A stretch of DNA of 57,053 bases, taken from NCBI GenBank assembly GCA_964591705.1, contig CAZQCX010000008.1, forward strand, positions 1 through 57,053, in the 5' to 3' direction. The stretch is from UBA11855 sp964591705. Its GTDB lineage: Archaea > Thermoproteota > Bathyarchaeia > Bathyarchaeales > Bathycorpusculaceae. The translations under genes and the position numbers were made by a program. The notes beneath the pieces are model-generated. The model was not told the DNA's origin, searched no databases, and worked only from the letters and a program-made list of their open reading frames with translations. Below, one piece after another: positions 49,193-57,053 of this stretch (its first letter is position 1; each line of letters opens with the position of its first letter).

Positions 49193-50941
49193 TTGGAAGA
49201 TGAAAATCAGCTCAGGGAGTCTATTCGAAAGGCGGCACTGCAAAATGCTTTACAGCATGAAGGAAAAGCCCAAGAGGGACCGATAATTGGGAGAATTCTG
49301 GGAGAATATGCACATCTCCGAGCAAAAGTCAAGGAAATAACAGGTTTAGTCAGCATCGTGACCGCAGAAATAAATAGTATGTCGACTGAGGAGCAGAAAC
49401 GGATAGTTGAAGAAAAATGGCCAGAAATACTTAGAACGGAAAAGCCTAAGGATGAGAAAACACTTCCGCCATTACCCAATACGCTGAAGTACACAAACGT
49501 CGTAACTCGTTTCTCTCCTAATCCAGACTGCGTTTTACATCTTGGCTCAGCACGGGCAATAGTACTGAGTCACGAATACGCGCGTATATACAATGGTAAA
49601 TTCATACTGCGCTTTGAGGACACTGACCCGAAGTTGAAAAAGCCCAGTTTGGACTTTTACGACAAGATAAGAGAAGATCTTGGTTGGCTTAAGTGCAAAA
49701 TCGACGAAGAGTACATCCAAAGCGATAGAATTCCCATCTACTATGAGCATACTGAGAAGCTTCTGATTCAAGGCAATGCCTATGTATGCACCTGCGTCCC
49801 CTCTGAATTCCGCAGCAGAACATTGAAAGCAGAATCGTGCAACTGCAGAGACTTGCCTGCAGATGAACAGCTGCAAAGATGGACTCACATGTTGGATGGC
49901 AGTTACGCTGAGGGAGAGGCTGTTGTACGAATAAAAACGAATCTGAATCACCCAAATCCAGCAGTCAGGGACTGGCCGGCGCTGAGAATAATCGACGAAA
50001 AGAAATATCCTCACCCCAGAGTGGGAAGAAAATACCGCGTTTGGCCACTTTACAACCTTGCTGCAGGACTCGATGACCATTTGCTGGGCATAACCCATAT
50101 AATCCGAGGAAAAGAACATCTGACGAATCAAGTTCGGCAAGAGTTCATGTACAGACATTTTGGCTGGGAATATCCAGAGGCTATACATTACGGCAGATTG
50201 AAGATCACTGGGGCGCATCTGAGCAAGTCAAGAATCGTTCAGGGCATGAGAGAAGGCGTCTACAAGGGATGGGATGACCCGCGCTTAGCAACTTTTTCTG
50301 CTCTGAGAAGGAGGGGTATAACTCCGAACGCAATCAAGAAGATGATAATCAACGTTGGCCCGAAAACGGCAGATGTTGTATTGAGCTGGGAAAACCTGTA
50401 TTCGTACAACCGCAAGACTTTAGACGCAAAAACTGACAGATATTTCTTCGTTCAGGAACCAGTCGAATTGACAGTTGAGCAGCTACCCAAGTGTTTTCAG
50501 GTCAGACTTCCCCTCCACCCATCCAAACCAGAAAGAGGGTTTAGAGAATACAGGATTGAGCCAAAAAACAGTGAAAAATCAGCCACTTTCTGGATAGCGA
50601 GAAAGGATGCTGAAACAATTACCACGAAAGCAATGGTCCGATTAATGGAGTTGTTCAACATTGCGCCCAAATCAATTAAGCCTGACGGTATAGAGGCTCG
50701 TTTCGTTAGTGAGTCATATCAAGAAGCTCGAGAGGTGAAAGCGCAACTAATACATTGGATCGAAGTCACAACCGAGTTTCCCTGCGAAGTTGTTATGCCG
50801 GATGCAACAACTGTAAAAGGAGCGGTAGAAGCAGCTTGCAGAAAACTGAAGCCGGGCAGTGTTATACAATTTGAGCGGTTCGGCTTCGCAAGAATAGATG
50901 AGGTCGATTCAAAAATAATAGCATACTATGCTCACAAGTAA
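49193..50941 (+). CDS. gltX: Glutamyl-tRNA synthetase (archaeal type)
   Basis: Class I synthetase charging tRNA with glutamate; its product is also the substrate for HemA. VVTRFSPNPDCVLHLGSARA holds the HIGH-like motif (HLGS, 116-119), FEDTDPKLKKPSLDFYDKI and the KMSKS-like AHLSKSRIVQGMREG near 340 follow, then beta-barrel anticodon-binding domains of the GlnRS/archaeal GluRS type (residues about 410-582). An N-terminal helical extension of about 95 residues is usual for archaeal enzymes. TTG 49193 start, no better codon nearby. In archaea Gln-tRNA is made by transamidation, so this is taken as a non-discriminating GluRS. Confidence 0.95.
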   Translation: MEDENQLRESIRKAALQNALQHEGKAQEGPIIGRILGEYAHLRAKVKEITGLVSIVTAEINSMSTEEQKRIVEEKWPEILRTEKPKDEKTLPPLPNTLKYTNVVTRFSPNPDCVLHLGSARAIVLSHEYARIYNGKFILRFEDTDPKLKKPSLDFYDKIREDLGWLKCKIDEEYIQSDRIPIYYEHTEKLLIQGNAYVCTCVPSEFRSRTLKAESCNCRDLPADEQLQRWTHMLDGSYAEGEAVVRIKTNLNHPNPAVRDWPALRIIDEKKYPHPRVGRKYRVWPLYNLAAGLDDHLLGITHIIRGKEHLTNQVRQEFMYRHFGWEYPEAIHYGRLKITGAHLSKSRIVQGMREGVYKGWDDPRLATFSALRRRGITPNAIKKMIINVGPKTADVVLSWENLYSYNRKTLDAKTDRYFFVQEPVELTVEQLPKCFQVRLPLHPSKPERGFREYRIEPKNSEKSATFWIARKDAETITTKAMVRLMELFNIAPKSIKPDGIEARFVSESYQEAREVKAQLIHWIEVTTEFPCEVVMPDATTVKGAVEAACRKLKPGSVIQFERFGFARIDEVDSKIIAYYAHK

Positions 50942-50955
50942 GGGAGAAGAAAAAC

Positions 50956-51270
50956 ATGCATAAACAGGACAAAGCAGTAGTTTGGCCGGCATATTTTGAC
51001 CAGACAAAAACAAGAAAAGAAGGAAGACGAGTTGCCAAAAGTCTCAGTGTTCAATATCCTAAGATTGATGAAATTCGAGAAGCCGCACAAAAACTCGGAC
51101 TTAAGCCCGAAGTCTCAGTCGAAAAAGGCTTTCCAAAGGCTCCGTGGCATAAAGGTGGACTGATGGAAGTTGAGAAGAAACGGGCAAAGGAACAAATCTT
51201 AAACAGTATTGCTGTGCAATTAGTCAAAGCCCGAAGCACCATAGCCTCTGCTCCCATCAAGAAGAAATGA
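50956..51270 (+). CDS. srp19: Signal recognition particle subunit SRP19
   Basis: Binds SRP RNA helices 6 and 8 and helps SRP54 assembly. VVWPAYFDQTKTRKEGRRVA at the N terminus is the family signature (usually WPxYxDxxxTRxEGRRx), followed by EAAQKLGLKPEVSVEKGFPK and an HKGGLMEVE segment. 104 residues, usual archaeal length, ATG 50956 with AGGGAGAAG upstream. Ends 18 bp from the convergent eS8 gene. Confidence 0.95.
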   Translation: MHKQDKAVVWPAYFDQTKTRKEGRRVAKSLSVQYPKIDEIREAAQKLGLKPEVSVEKGFPKAPWHKGGLMEVEKKRAKEQILNSIAVQLVKARSTIASAPIKKK

Positions 51271-51288
51271 AAACACCTAGCTTTTTGA

Positions 51289-51675
51289 TTATTTGCCTAT
51301 GAGCAAAGCGTTGATAACGCCATCTTTGCCCGGGCATGAAGTCACACGCGCCAAACCCAACCCTGTCTCTATTTCAGCACCTTTGGTGATTACGCCTCTT
51401 CGATTATAGTCCACATTCGCCATGTTTTTCACAACACGCACAATCCTTGCCTTTTCCGTCTTGCCACTTTTTGGATCAGTAACAGAAGCAAAGTCAGAGC
51501 TCAGCGCTTTGACCTTCTTATTACCCCCATAGCCGCGTACCAATCTAGTTCTCTTCTTTCCAGGAGTGGTCTCAGCGGGAAAAGAACCTCGCTCAAACTT
51601 CCGCTTCACTCGGTATGCTCGCTTCTTGCCGCCCGTGAGTTTCCGCTTACGTAAACTTCCGTGCCAGACTGACAT
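51289..51675 (-). CDS. rps8e: Ribosomal protein eS8
   Basis: Archaeal/eukaryotic small-subunit protein. WHGSLRKRKLTGGKKRAYRV at the N terminus, ERGSFPAETTPGKKRTRLVR, and the C-terminal NRRGVITKGAEIETGLGLAR with VTSCPGKDGVINALLI are the family hallmarks. 128 residues from ATG 51675. A TATA-like TTTATATGG lies upstream on the same strand at about 51735-51727, so it has its own promoter separate from the scpB-scpA-smc genes further upstream. Confidence 0.97.
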   Translation of the reverse strand: MSVWHGSLRKRKLTGGKKRAYRVKRKFERGSFPAETTPGKKRTRLVRGYGGNKKVKALSSDFASVTDPKSGKTEKARIVRVVKNMANVDYNRRGVITKGAEIETGLGLARVTSCPGKDGVINALLIGK

Positions 51676-51750
51676 TTCATTTTACCTTTTGACCCGATTC
51701 AAGTGGGAAGTATCACCGTCTGTTCTCCATATAAACATATCCGTTTGTAT

Positions 51751-52263
51751 CTACGCCTCTCCTTTCAGAGCATCTCCGAATATGCGCTTGAGCTCTCTTT
51801 TCATCAATGCAGGGTCATGCAGCAAACCGAAATAATCTGCAAAGTAATCCGTGGTCCTTAGTCCCATTGATCGCCCGTTCCGTTCAGCCGCAATTAAGCC
51901 CATATCCTTCAGCAGCTTGATGTGACCATACGCATGCTGCCCCCGCACCTCGATCACTCTTTTTTGCGAGATCGGCTGCCTGTACGCTATATAAGACAGC
52001 GTCTTCAGAGGACCCGAGGATAGTAACGGGCGGTTCACAAATCTCCTCACATGAGGAGTAAAATCAGTTTTAAGCTGCAAGACAAATCTATCGTCTTTCA
52101 ACTCAAGTATCTCCAATGATGTGCTCCTGGCAAGATATCCCTGCCGGAGCATGGTCATGAGCTTTTTCACCTTCCTTTTTGACCGCGAGCCAAGCACTGA
52201 GCATAACTCATTCAGATCTATGGGACGGCCAGCAACATACAACGCAGCCTCCAGCAATGCCAA
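51751..52263 (-). CDS. scpB: Segregation and condensation protein B (kleisin-interacting)
   Basis: Winged-helix dimer that binds ScpA in the SMC condensin complex. LLEAALYVAGRPIDLNELCS at the N terminus, EILELKDDRFVLQLKTDFTP, and LSYIAYRQPISQKRVIEVRG with HAYGHIKLLKDMGLIAAERN, then LRTTDYFADYFGL are ScpB features. 170 residues, slightly short. TTG 52263 is used; the frame stays open to about 52340 with no canonical start, so a few more N-terminal residues could exist. Last gene of the smc operon, 61 bp after scpA. Confidence 0.92.
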   Translation of the reverse strand: MALLEAALYVAGRPIDLNELCSVLGSRSKRKVKKLMTMLRQGYLARSTSLEILELKDDRFVLQLKTDFTPHVRRFVNRPLLSSGPLKTLSYIAYRQPISQKRVIEVRGQHAYGHIKLLKDMGLIAAERNGRSMGLRTTDYFADYFGLLHDPALMKRELKRIFGDALKGEA

Positions 52264-52324
52264 GTTGTGCTTTGTCTTTTCCTCGTGAGACTGTTCAAGC
52301 TGAAGCCGCGGTTTTACTTCTGAG

Positions 52325-53011
52325 TTATTGGGATCTTGTACTGCTCACACCTCCCACCGCAATGAAAAGTTCTTCGGTTTCTTCGTTCTGCCACAAGCCA
52401 ATTTTCCCATCCTGGGCCAAGTATAGCAACAGAATAAACATGCGGATAGCTTCAATACGGGATGCGTCTTTTGCGAGAGATGAAAACCCGACTATTCCCT
52501 TGCCCTTCACTTTTTCACACAAAACCTCATACAGCCTATCCATCTGAACTTCAAGATCTGCCAAAAAAGCGTCAAACTGTGGCAATATTTCCGAGAAAGA
52601 CGGAAGGATCGGTTGCTGCACGACTCTGTCGATGCGGACCAATTTTTCTCCTTTGAGCACTTCGTCTAAAACCTCCAACAAATGAGTTATCGTGGTTGAA
52701 GTCAACTCGTGCCTAAGCGGCAGAAACAGTGGCGGAGGAACGAAATCCCTAGGGGGCTTTGGTGACGCCGGCGGCTCTTGAAGTGTGAGCAGAAGCTTAG
52801 ATTTCATTAGATAAATAAGTGCAGAGGAATCCAAGGCCACTCCGGAAGCCCTGAAATCCACCTTGCCCATCTTGTCCATTTCGCTGAGAAAAGAGCTCAG
52901 CAAATAGGATAAATTTATGTTCCATGGCATCAGCTTCTCAAGTCTATTTATTTCGAAAAGAATGTTCCACGGAGGACGAAAATAGAATGGACGTTTTGCC
53001 ATTGTTGACAT
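52325..53011 (-). CDS. scpA: Segregation and condensation protein A (kleisin)
   Basis: Kleisin that bridges the SMC heads. The N-terminal SMC-neck-binding part (PWNILFEINRLEKLMPWNIN, LSYLLSSFLSEM) and the middle FRASGVALDSSALIYLMKSK are typical, and the C-terminal winged helix (RIEAIRMFILLLYLAQDGKI) with LWQNEETEELFIAVG is conserved. 228 residues. It starts 2 nt after the smc stop, so it is cotranscribed and probably translationally coupled. Confidence 0.93.
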   Translation of the reverse strand: MSTMAKRPFYFRPPWNILFEINRLEKLMPWNINLSYLLSSFLSEMDKMGKVDFRASGVALDSSALIYLMKSKLLLTLQEPPASPKPPRDFVPPPLFLPLRHELTSTTITHLLEVLDEVLKGEKLVRIDRVVQQPILPSFSEILPQFDAFLADLEVQMDRLYEVLCEKVKGKGIVGFSSLAKDASRIEAIRMFILLLYLAQDGKIGLWQNEETEELFIAVGGVSSTRSQ

Positions 53012-53013
53012 TT

Positions 53014-56000
53014 TTATCTTTTTTCCTCCGAAAACGTTGCAGTGACCACGTTTGAGACGCCGTTACGTTCGTACACACCGTAGACCCGCTGAGCGCGATT
53101 CACCATTTCGGGTTTCAGTGTGATCACAATAAACTGGGTCTTCTCCGACTCTTCCAAGAGGAGATCCGCGAGTTTTGAAGTGTGATATGCATCTAGGTGT
53201 GCATCGATTTCGTCCAAAACATAGAAGGATGCTGGAGTGAACTCTTTCAAGGCAAAGATGAACGAAACAGCTGAAACAGAGCGTTCGCCTCCGCTAGCTC
53301 CACTCACCACGATGGATGGCTTGCTCGGAAATTGGACTAACATGTCTATTCCGCCTTGGAAACAATCGTCAGGGTTTTCAAGTTGGAGGGTGGAATTGCC
53401 TCCGCCGGTTAGTTTTGAGAAGTAATGGTTCAGGTTCGTGTTGATCCGCTCAAACGCGTCCATGAAGACTCGGCGTTTCTTGTTTTCGATTTCATCCATA
53501 AACTGAACGATCGCCTGTTTTTCCTTTTCCAGCTCATTCAAGCGAATAGATAGCTCCCGGTATCGAGATGTCTGCTCCGCGTAATGCGAAAGAGCAAGCT
53601 GGTTCACCGCGCCAATCCGGTCGAGCTCAAACCGCATCATTGTTATTGAAGTTCTTGCCTCTTCGACTAGTTTGTCGGTTGTCTCTACAGGCCGCTCATA
53701 ACCGTATTGCCCAAGCTGCGAAAGATATTGCTGCAGGCGCATCATGCAGGTCTGTATGCTGAGTTGGAGTTGATTAAGAAGTAACTCCGCTTGCTCGTAT
53801 TCAGCATCGTAGAGCCGAAGCTCGGTATCGATAGTATCTATCTGTGTAGTGAATTTTCTAGCTTCTTCTCGAGCTGAAAAGACAGCTTTGGACAGTTCCA
53901 TCCGGCGCTTCTCGAGATCCGCGATCTCTGATGTCAGACCTTCTCGATCTGCAAGTGCATCGGTTATGTCTTTCTCAACTTTGCGCAGTTGCTGTTCAAC
54001 CTTTGAGAGTTGAATCTTGCTGTTCTCGTAGCCAACACGAAGAACGCTGTCAAACTGCGATTGGAGAGTCTGTTTTTCAATTTGGACGCTTCCGAGTTTC
54101 TGTCGGATTGTATTTAGTTCCTCTGCAAGTTTTTCTCTATTTAATTCCAACTGCTGAATGTGACCAACATCTGTTCTTTTCCTGAGTGTGGCTAGCTCAG
54201 ATTGGAGTCGTTTTAGATCCTTGAGTATTGAGCTTTTCTCGGATCTGTATGTGCTGCTTCTTCCTTTCTCGATATGTATATCCTTCTCGATCCTGAAGAT
54301 GTATTTCTCTACGCGTTTGACATTGCCTCGAGTCCGCTTGACACTTTGTCTTACTCTAACCATTTCCCTTTCTAGAGTGTTTATTGTTTCGGATAGGCGA
54401 GCCATCTCAATCCTTGAACGCTCAATCTCTTCCTGAAAGCTAATAATCTCGTTGTTACGTTGTACAAGGTGCTGCTGAAGCGCTCTAACAGCCTCATCTA
54501 GACTCTTTATTGCAGGTTCACTAGGGACAATTGCACTGAAATCGAGTGGCGCTCTATAGTAACCGCTTTCGAAGGCTCCACCTACCTCGTAAAGATCCCC
54601 ATTTATTGTAACTGCTCTATATCCTCGGTTAGAAAGGGAGAAGGCAGTCTTGTCATCTGCAGCAACGATTGTATCGCCAAAGACGTAGTTTACTGCTGGT
54701 TCGTTAGCGCGTTCGCATTTAACAAATGCTAGCGCTGAACCCTTTACGCCTTCCCCAGCAGGGATCTTGGGTGCCTTAGGATAGGTAGCGCCCAGCAAAG
54801 GAATTAGCTTGATTCTTCCAAGCTTTATCTTCCGGAGAGTTTCCGTGCAGAGGAAAGCAGTTTCGGTGTCTTTCACAACCATGGCATCTAGCCAGCCAGT
54901 AGCTGCTGCTTCAATTGCTTTCTTGTAAGGTTTGTCAATCTTTATCAGTCTACGTAGCCGTCCTTGAATGCCTGTGATTGCGCCAACTTCGCCCAATTCT
55001 TCTATGCTTCTCAGTGCTTTTTCTTCTGCTGCCACTGTTTCAGCAAGCTCCCGTTGGGTTGCGAACTCTACGACAGCTTCCTTGGCAGAGCCAGCGATCT
55101 TGCCAGCTTCGGACATCTCTCTTTCCACCGCTTCCTTCTGAGCAGTTCTTCGTTCAATGTTATGTTCGAGACTCTTCAGGCGATTTTTCTGTTCTTTCTG
55201 CACTTTGTCGAGTTCAATCAGAGAGTTTTCAATTTCTTGAAGAGTATGTGCAAACCTTTCTTTTCGAGCACCAAGTTCCTTCAATCGTTGGAGGCCGAGT
55301 TGCAGGGCATTCTGGCTCTTTCCAAACTCGGATCTTAGGAAGGCCAAACGACTGTAATGCTTGTCTACTTGAAGTTCAATTTCGCGGATTGTCTTGCTAT
55401 TCCCCCCAAGATCACTCCAAAGTTGGGTTGCTTCCGCTGCGAGCGTGTCATGCTCACTTTGTTTTTGGCTTATCCCGGTTTCGAGTTTGTCGTTTTCTGT
55501 TTTGAGCTGCCTTATTCGCAATCGATTTTCTCTTATTCTATTTCTAATAGCCTCGTGTTGCTCAAGATAATTCTCTCTTATGCTTTTCAAACCGGCGAGG
55601 TTAGACTGCCCAGAGCTTATTTTAGTCGTTAACTCGGCCATTTTTGATTTCAGTTCACCGATGCTTATTTGAACCTTCATGACTTGGGAGCCGCCTTCTT
55701 CAACTATCTCGCCACTAAGCTTTCGCCATTCGCTTTCGATGGAGCGCCGCTTGTTTCTGCAACCTTCGCGCAGCTCTTTCAGCCTCACAACTCGATTTCC
55801 AATTTTGTCAGCTTGGACCGATGTTTCGGTGACTTTTTTGTTTAGATCAGCAACCCTCTGACTGATTTCAACAACTTCAAACCTTTTGATTTCATTCTGA
55901 ATAAAACTAGACCGCAGCAGTTCGTTCCGCTCTCTTTCCAAGTCATCTAGACGCTTCTGAACTTCCTCTACTCTACCCATTGCTGTTCGAATCGAAATAT

Positions 56001-56565
56001 CGGCAGCCCGAAGTTTTTCCTCAGCTTCGGCTTTTTCTGCATCGTATTGCGCGATCCCCACGAGATCCTCAATGATTTTCCTGCGTTCCATGGAATTGAC
56101 ATCAGTCAATCGCGTAATTGTTCCTTGAGGAATTATGTTTTGACTGGCACTGCTTATTCCAGCCGTAGAAAGGATTTCGAGAATATTAGTTCGTGATATT
56201 CGCCTGCCGTTTAGCCTATAGACGCTCTGACCGTTCCTGTAAACCTCACGCGAAATTGTCACTGTAACTGTATCAGCAGCAATTATGCCGTCAGTGTTGT
56301 CAAATTGAATTATGACTTTTGCCATTCTAGCTTTTTCCAAGCCAGCGGTTTCAGAGCCATGGAAAATGAGCTTGGCAGCATTTTCAGCTCGAAGTCTTTT
56401 TGTACTCAATTCTCCAAGACAGAATAGGAGTGCATCCATTATGTTGGTTTTCCCGCTACCATTTGGACCAGTGATGACTGTGAAGCCCTTGTCTAGCGCT
56501 ACTTTGACTGTCTGGGATCCGAAGGATTTGAATCCCTTCAACTCGATCTTCTTTATGTAGGGCAT
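53014..56565 (-). CDS. smc: Chromosome segregation ATPase SMC
   Basis: Condensin ATPase organising and segregating the chromosome. Walker A is TVITGPNGSGKTNIMDALLF (P-loop 33-40); the N-terminal coiled coil runs to about 500, the hinge (GEVGAITGIQGRLRRLIKID, LDAMVVKDTETAFLCTETL) spans about 515-660, then the returning coiled coil to about 1010. The C-terminal head has VVSGASGGERSVSAVSFIFA (signature) and SFYVLDEIDAHLDAYHTSKL (Walker B and D-loop). 1183 residues, full length. First gene of the smc-scpA-scpB operon, as in many archaea and bacteria. Confidence 0.98.
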   Translation of the reverse strand: MPYIKKIELKGFKSFGSQTVKVALDKGFTVITGPNGSGKTNIMDALLFCLGELSTKRLRAENAAKLIFHGSETAGLEKARMAKVIIQFDNTDGIIAADTVTVTISREVYRNGQSVYRLNGRRISRTNILEILSTAGISSASQNIIPQGTITRLTDVNSMERRKIIEDLVGIAQYDAEKAEAEEKLRAADISIRTAMGRVEEVQKRLDDLERERNELLRSSFIQNEIKRFEVVEISQRVADLNKKVTETSVQADKIGNRVVRLKELREGCRNKRRSIESEWRKLSGEIVEEGGSQVMKVQISIGELKSKMAELTTKISSGQSNLAGLKSIRENYLEQHEAIRNRIRENRLRIRQLKTENDKLETGISQKQSEHDTLAAEATQLWSDLGGNSKTIREIELQVDKHYSRLAFLRSEFGKSQNALQLGLQRLKELGARKERFAHTLQEIENSLIELDKVQKEQKNRLKSLEHNIERRTAQKEAVEREMSEAGKIAGSAKEAVVEFATQRELAETVAAEEKALRSIEELGEVGAITGIQGRLRRLIKIDKPYKKAIEAAATGWLDAMVVKDTETAFLCTETLRKIKLGRIKLIPLLGATYPKAPKIPAGEGVKGSALAFVKCERANEPAVNYVFGDTIVAADDKTAFSLSNRGYRAVTINGDLYEVGGAFESGYYRAPLDFSAIVPSEPAIKSLDEAVRALQQHLVQRNNEIISFQEEIERSRIEMARLSETINTLEREMVRVRQSVKRTRGNVKRVEKYIFRIEKDIHIEKGRSSTYRSEKSSILKDLKRLQSELATLRKRTDVGHIQQLELNREKLAEELNTIRQKLGSVQIEKQTLQSQFDSVLRVGYENSKIQLSKVEQQLRKVEKDITDALADREGLTSEIADLEKRRMELSKAVFSAREEARKFTTQIDTIDTELRLYDAEYEQAELLLNQLQLSIQTCMMRLQQYLSQLGQYGYERPVETTDKLVEEARTSITMMRFELDRIGAVNQLALSHYAEQTSRYRELSIRLNELEKEKQAIVQFMDEIENKKRRVFMDAFERINTNLNHYFSKLTGGGNSTLQLENPDDCFQGGIDMLVQFPSKPSIVVSGASGGERSVSAVSFIFALKEFTPASFYVLDEIDAHLDAYHTSKLADLLLEESEKTQFIVITLKPEMVNRAQRVYGVYERNGVSNVVTATFSEEKR

Positions 56566-56704
56566 TCAGTCTTTTCTCTCATGATTTGAAGTATCTAATT
56601 ATCTAACACACTTCTCATTAGAATCCATATAAAAGCTTGTTTGATCGAACAGCAAAGAATGGCGTTTTGGAACCCGCAGTAGTTTGAGTAAAGGTAATAA
56701 GGGA

Positions 56705-56720
56705 CGGTCTCTGAAGACCG
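56705..56720 (+). promoter_or_regulatory. Perfect hairpin upstream of small membrane protein gene
   Basis: CGGTCT (56705-56710), loop CTGA, AGACCG (56715-56720): a perfect 6-bp stem with tetraloop 28 bp before the ATG at 56748 and downstream of an ATATAAAAG TATA-like element (56627-56635). It would be in the leader of that transcript. Function unknown. Confidence 0.35.
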
Positions 56721-56747
56721 AGAAAAACGGTTGAGATTAATTTGGGC

Positions 56748-56936
56748 ATGAGGCTGGGTCTGAATGGAGTTCAAGAGGGGATGGTTATAGTCTTGATGCT
56801 TGTTCTCATCTTCGCTTTGAACTCAAATATAGAACTCTCTTATAAGATAAGTATTGCAGTTCTGGTCTTCACCGTTGTCCTGCTGACTAGTCTTGCACAT
56901 CAAGCCTTCAAGACGAGAACGCAATACCAGAATTGA
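56748..56936 (+). CDS. Small two-helix membrane protein
   Basis: Unrecognised 62-residue protein, divergent from smc. Two hydrophobic helices, MVIVLMLVLIFALN (about 12-25) and ISIAVLVFTVVLLTSL (about 35-50), separated by the short polar loop SNIELSYK, with a basic C-terminal tail (FKTRTQYQN). ATG 56748 or TTG 56742 can start it. The size and composition suggest a real small membrane protein, but nothing nearby indicates a role. The 117 bases after it to the window end hold no gene I can support. Confidence 0.5.
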   Translation: MRLGLNGVQEGMVIVLMLVLIFALNSNIELSYKISIAVLVFTVVLLTSLAHQAFKTRTQYQN

Positions 56937-57053
56937 AGCTCAAATCAAAACGCGTAGGATGAAGTGACCATGATGGTATTTCTCCGACGCAGCTGAGTGT
57001 TCTTCCTGAAAACTGGCGCGAAACTCGACAGCCCCAAATTGAATTAGAGATTA

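Noticed and set aside
49547..50218. 223-codon minus-strand open frame inside the GluRS gene
   Set aside because: Antisense to the conserved catalytic core of GluRS; no promoter, ribosome binding site or recognisable motifs.
1..57053. CRISPR arrays, rRNA or tRNA genes
   Set aside because: No regularly spaced repeats were seen, and no intergenic region shows a cloverleaf with a GGTTCRANYCC-type T arm or rRNA-like sequence.

Overview
The window is a stretch of a draft archaeal genome. Archaeal-type uS13-uS4-uS11-RpoD-eL18-uL13-uS9-RpoN-enolase-uS2-MEMO-mevalonate kinase order, SRP19, eS8, archaeal GluRS, TATA boxes and GGTGA ribosome binding sites all point to Archaea. The mevalonate genes are of the aconitase-X/UbiD-like type. 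The mix fits a Bathyarchaeota/TACK-like lineage, but that placement is inference. Two 100-base N runs (39784-39883, 44464-44563) are scaffold gaps, one of them inside a gene.

1-22160: a tetrapyrrole/cobalamin supercluster. A leftward operon encodes a cobyrinate-amidase-like protein, precorrin-2 dehydrogenase, HemB, HemL, HemC, SUMT and HemD. A second leftward unit encodes a small ORF, a CobD-like PLP enzyme and CbiB. A rightward operon runs hemA, cbiX-cbiC (fused), cbiD, cbiE, cbiT, cbiL, cbiF, cbiG, cbiH. Then come a broken NicO-type Ni/Co permease, the cobalt ECF transporter cbiMNQO, and a divergent winged-helix regulator. Together they take glutamyl-tRNA to an amidated corrin ring, with cobalt supply and a candidate regulator. 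CbiJ and the late nucleotide-loop genes are not seen. A 28-bp promoter module is duplicated in front of the two leftward units, and a 9-bp core of it recurs before cbiM.

22160-29098: a gene-poor, partly decayed region. It holds remnants of an IS630-type transposase and of a Dph6-like ATPase, a membrane protein, an archaeal ornithine-cyclodeaminase-type (TIGR00300) protein, a small anchored protein, a short inverted-repeat element and an orphan DNA methyltransferase.

29099-32996: ribosomal protein/RNA polymerase operon. uS11 and eL18 can only be completed by initiating at CTG codons, a pattern also suggested for cbiL and cbiQ.

33065-38240: a leftward operon for a split archaeal glutamate synthase (three GltB pieces) with a rubredoxin-reductase-like flavoprotein and a polyferredoxin in place of GltD. 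38508: an AbrB-PhoU regulator.

40038-51270: enolase, uS2, MEMO, then the full archaeal modified mevalonate route (mevalonate kinase, UbiD-like decarboxylase, both aconitase-X subunits, isopentenyl phosphate kinase, type 2 IPP isomerase, prenyl synthase), GluRS and SRP19.

51289-56565: eS8 and the ScpB-ScpA-SMC condensin operon, followed by a tiny membrane protein on the other strand.
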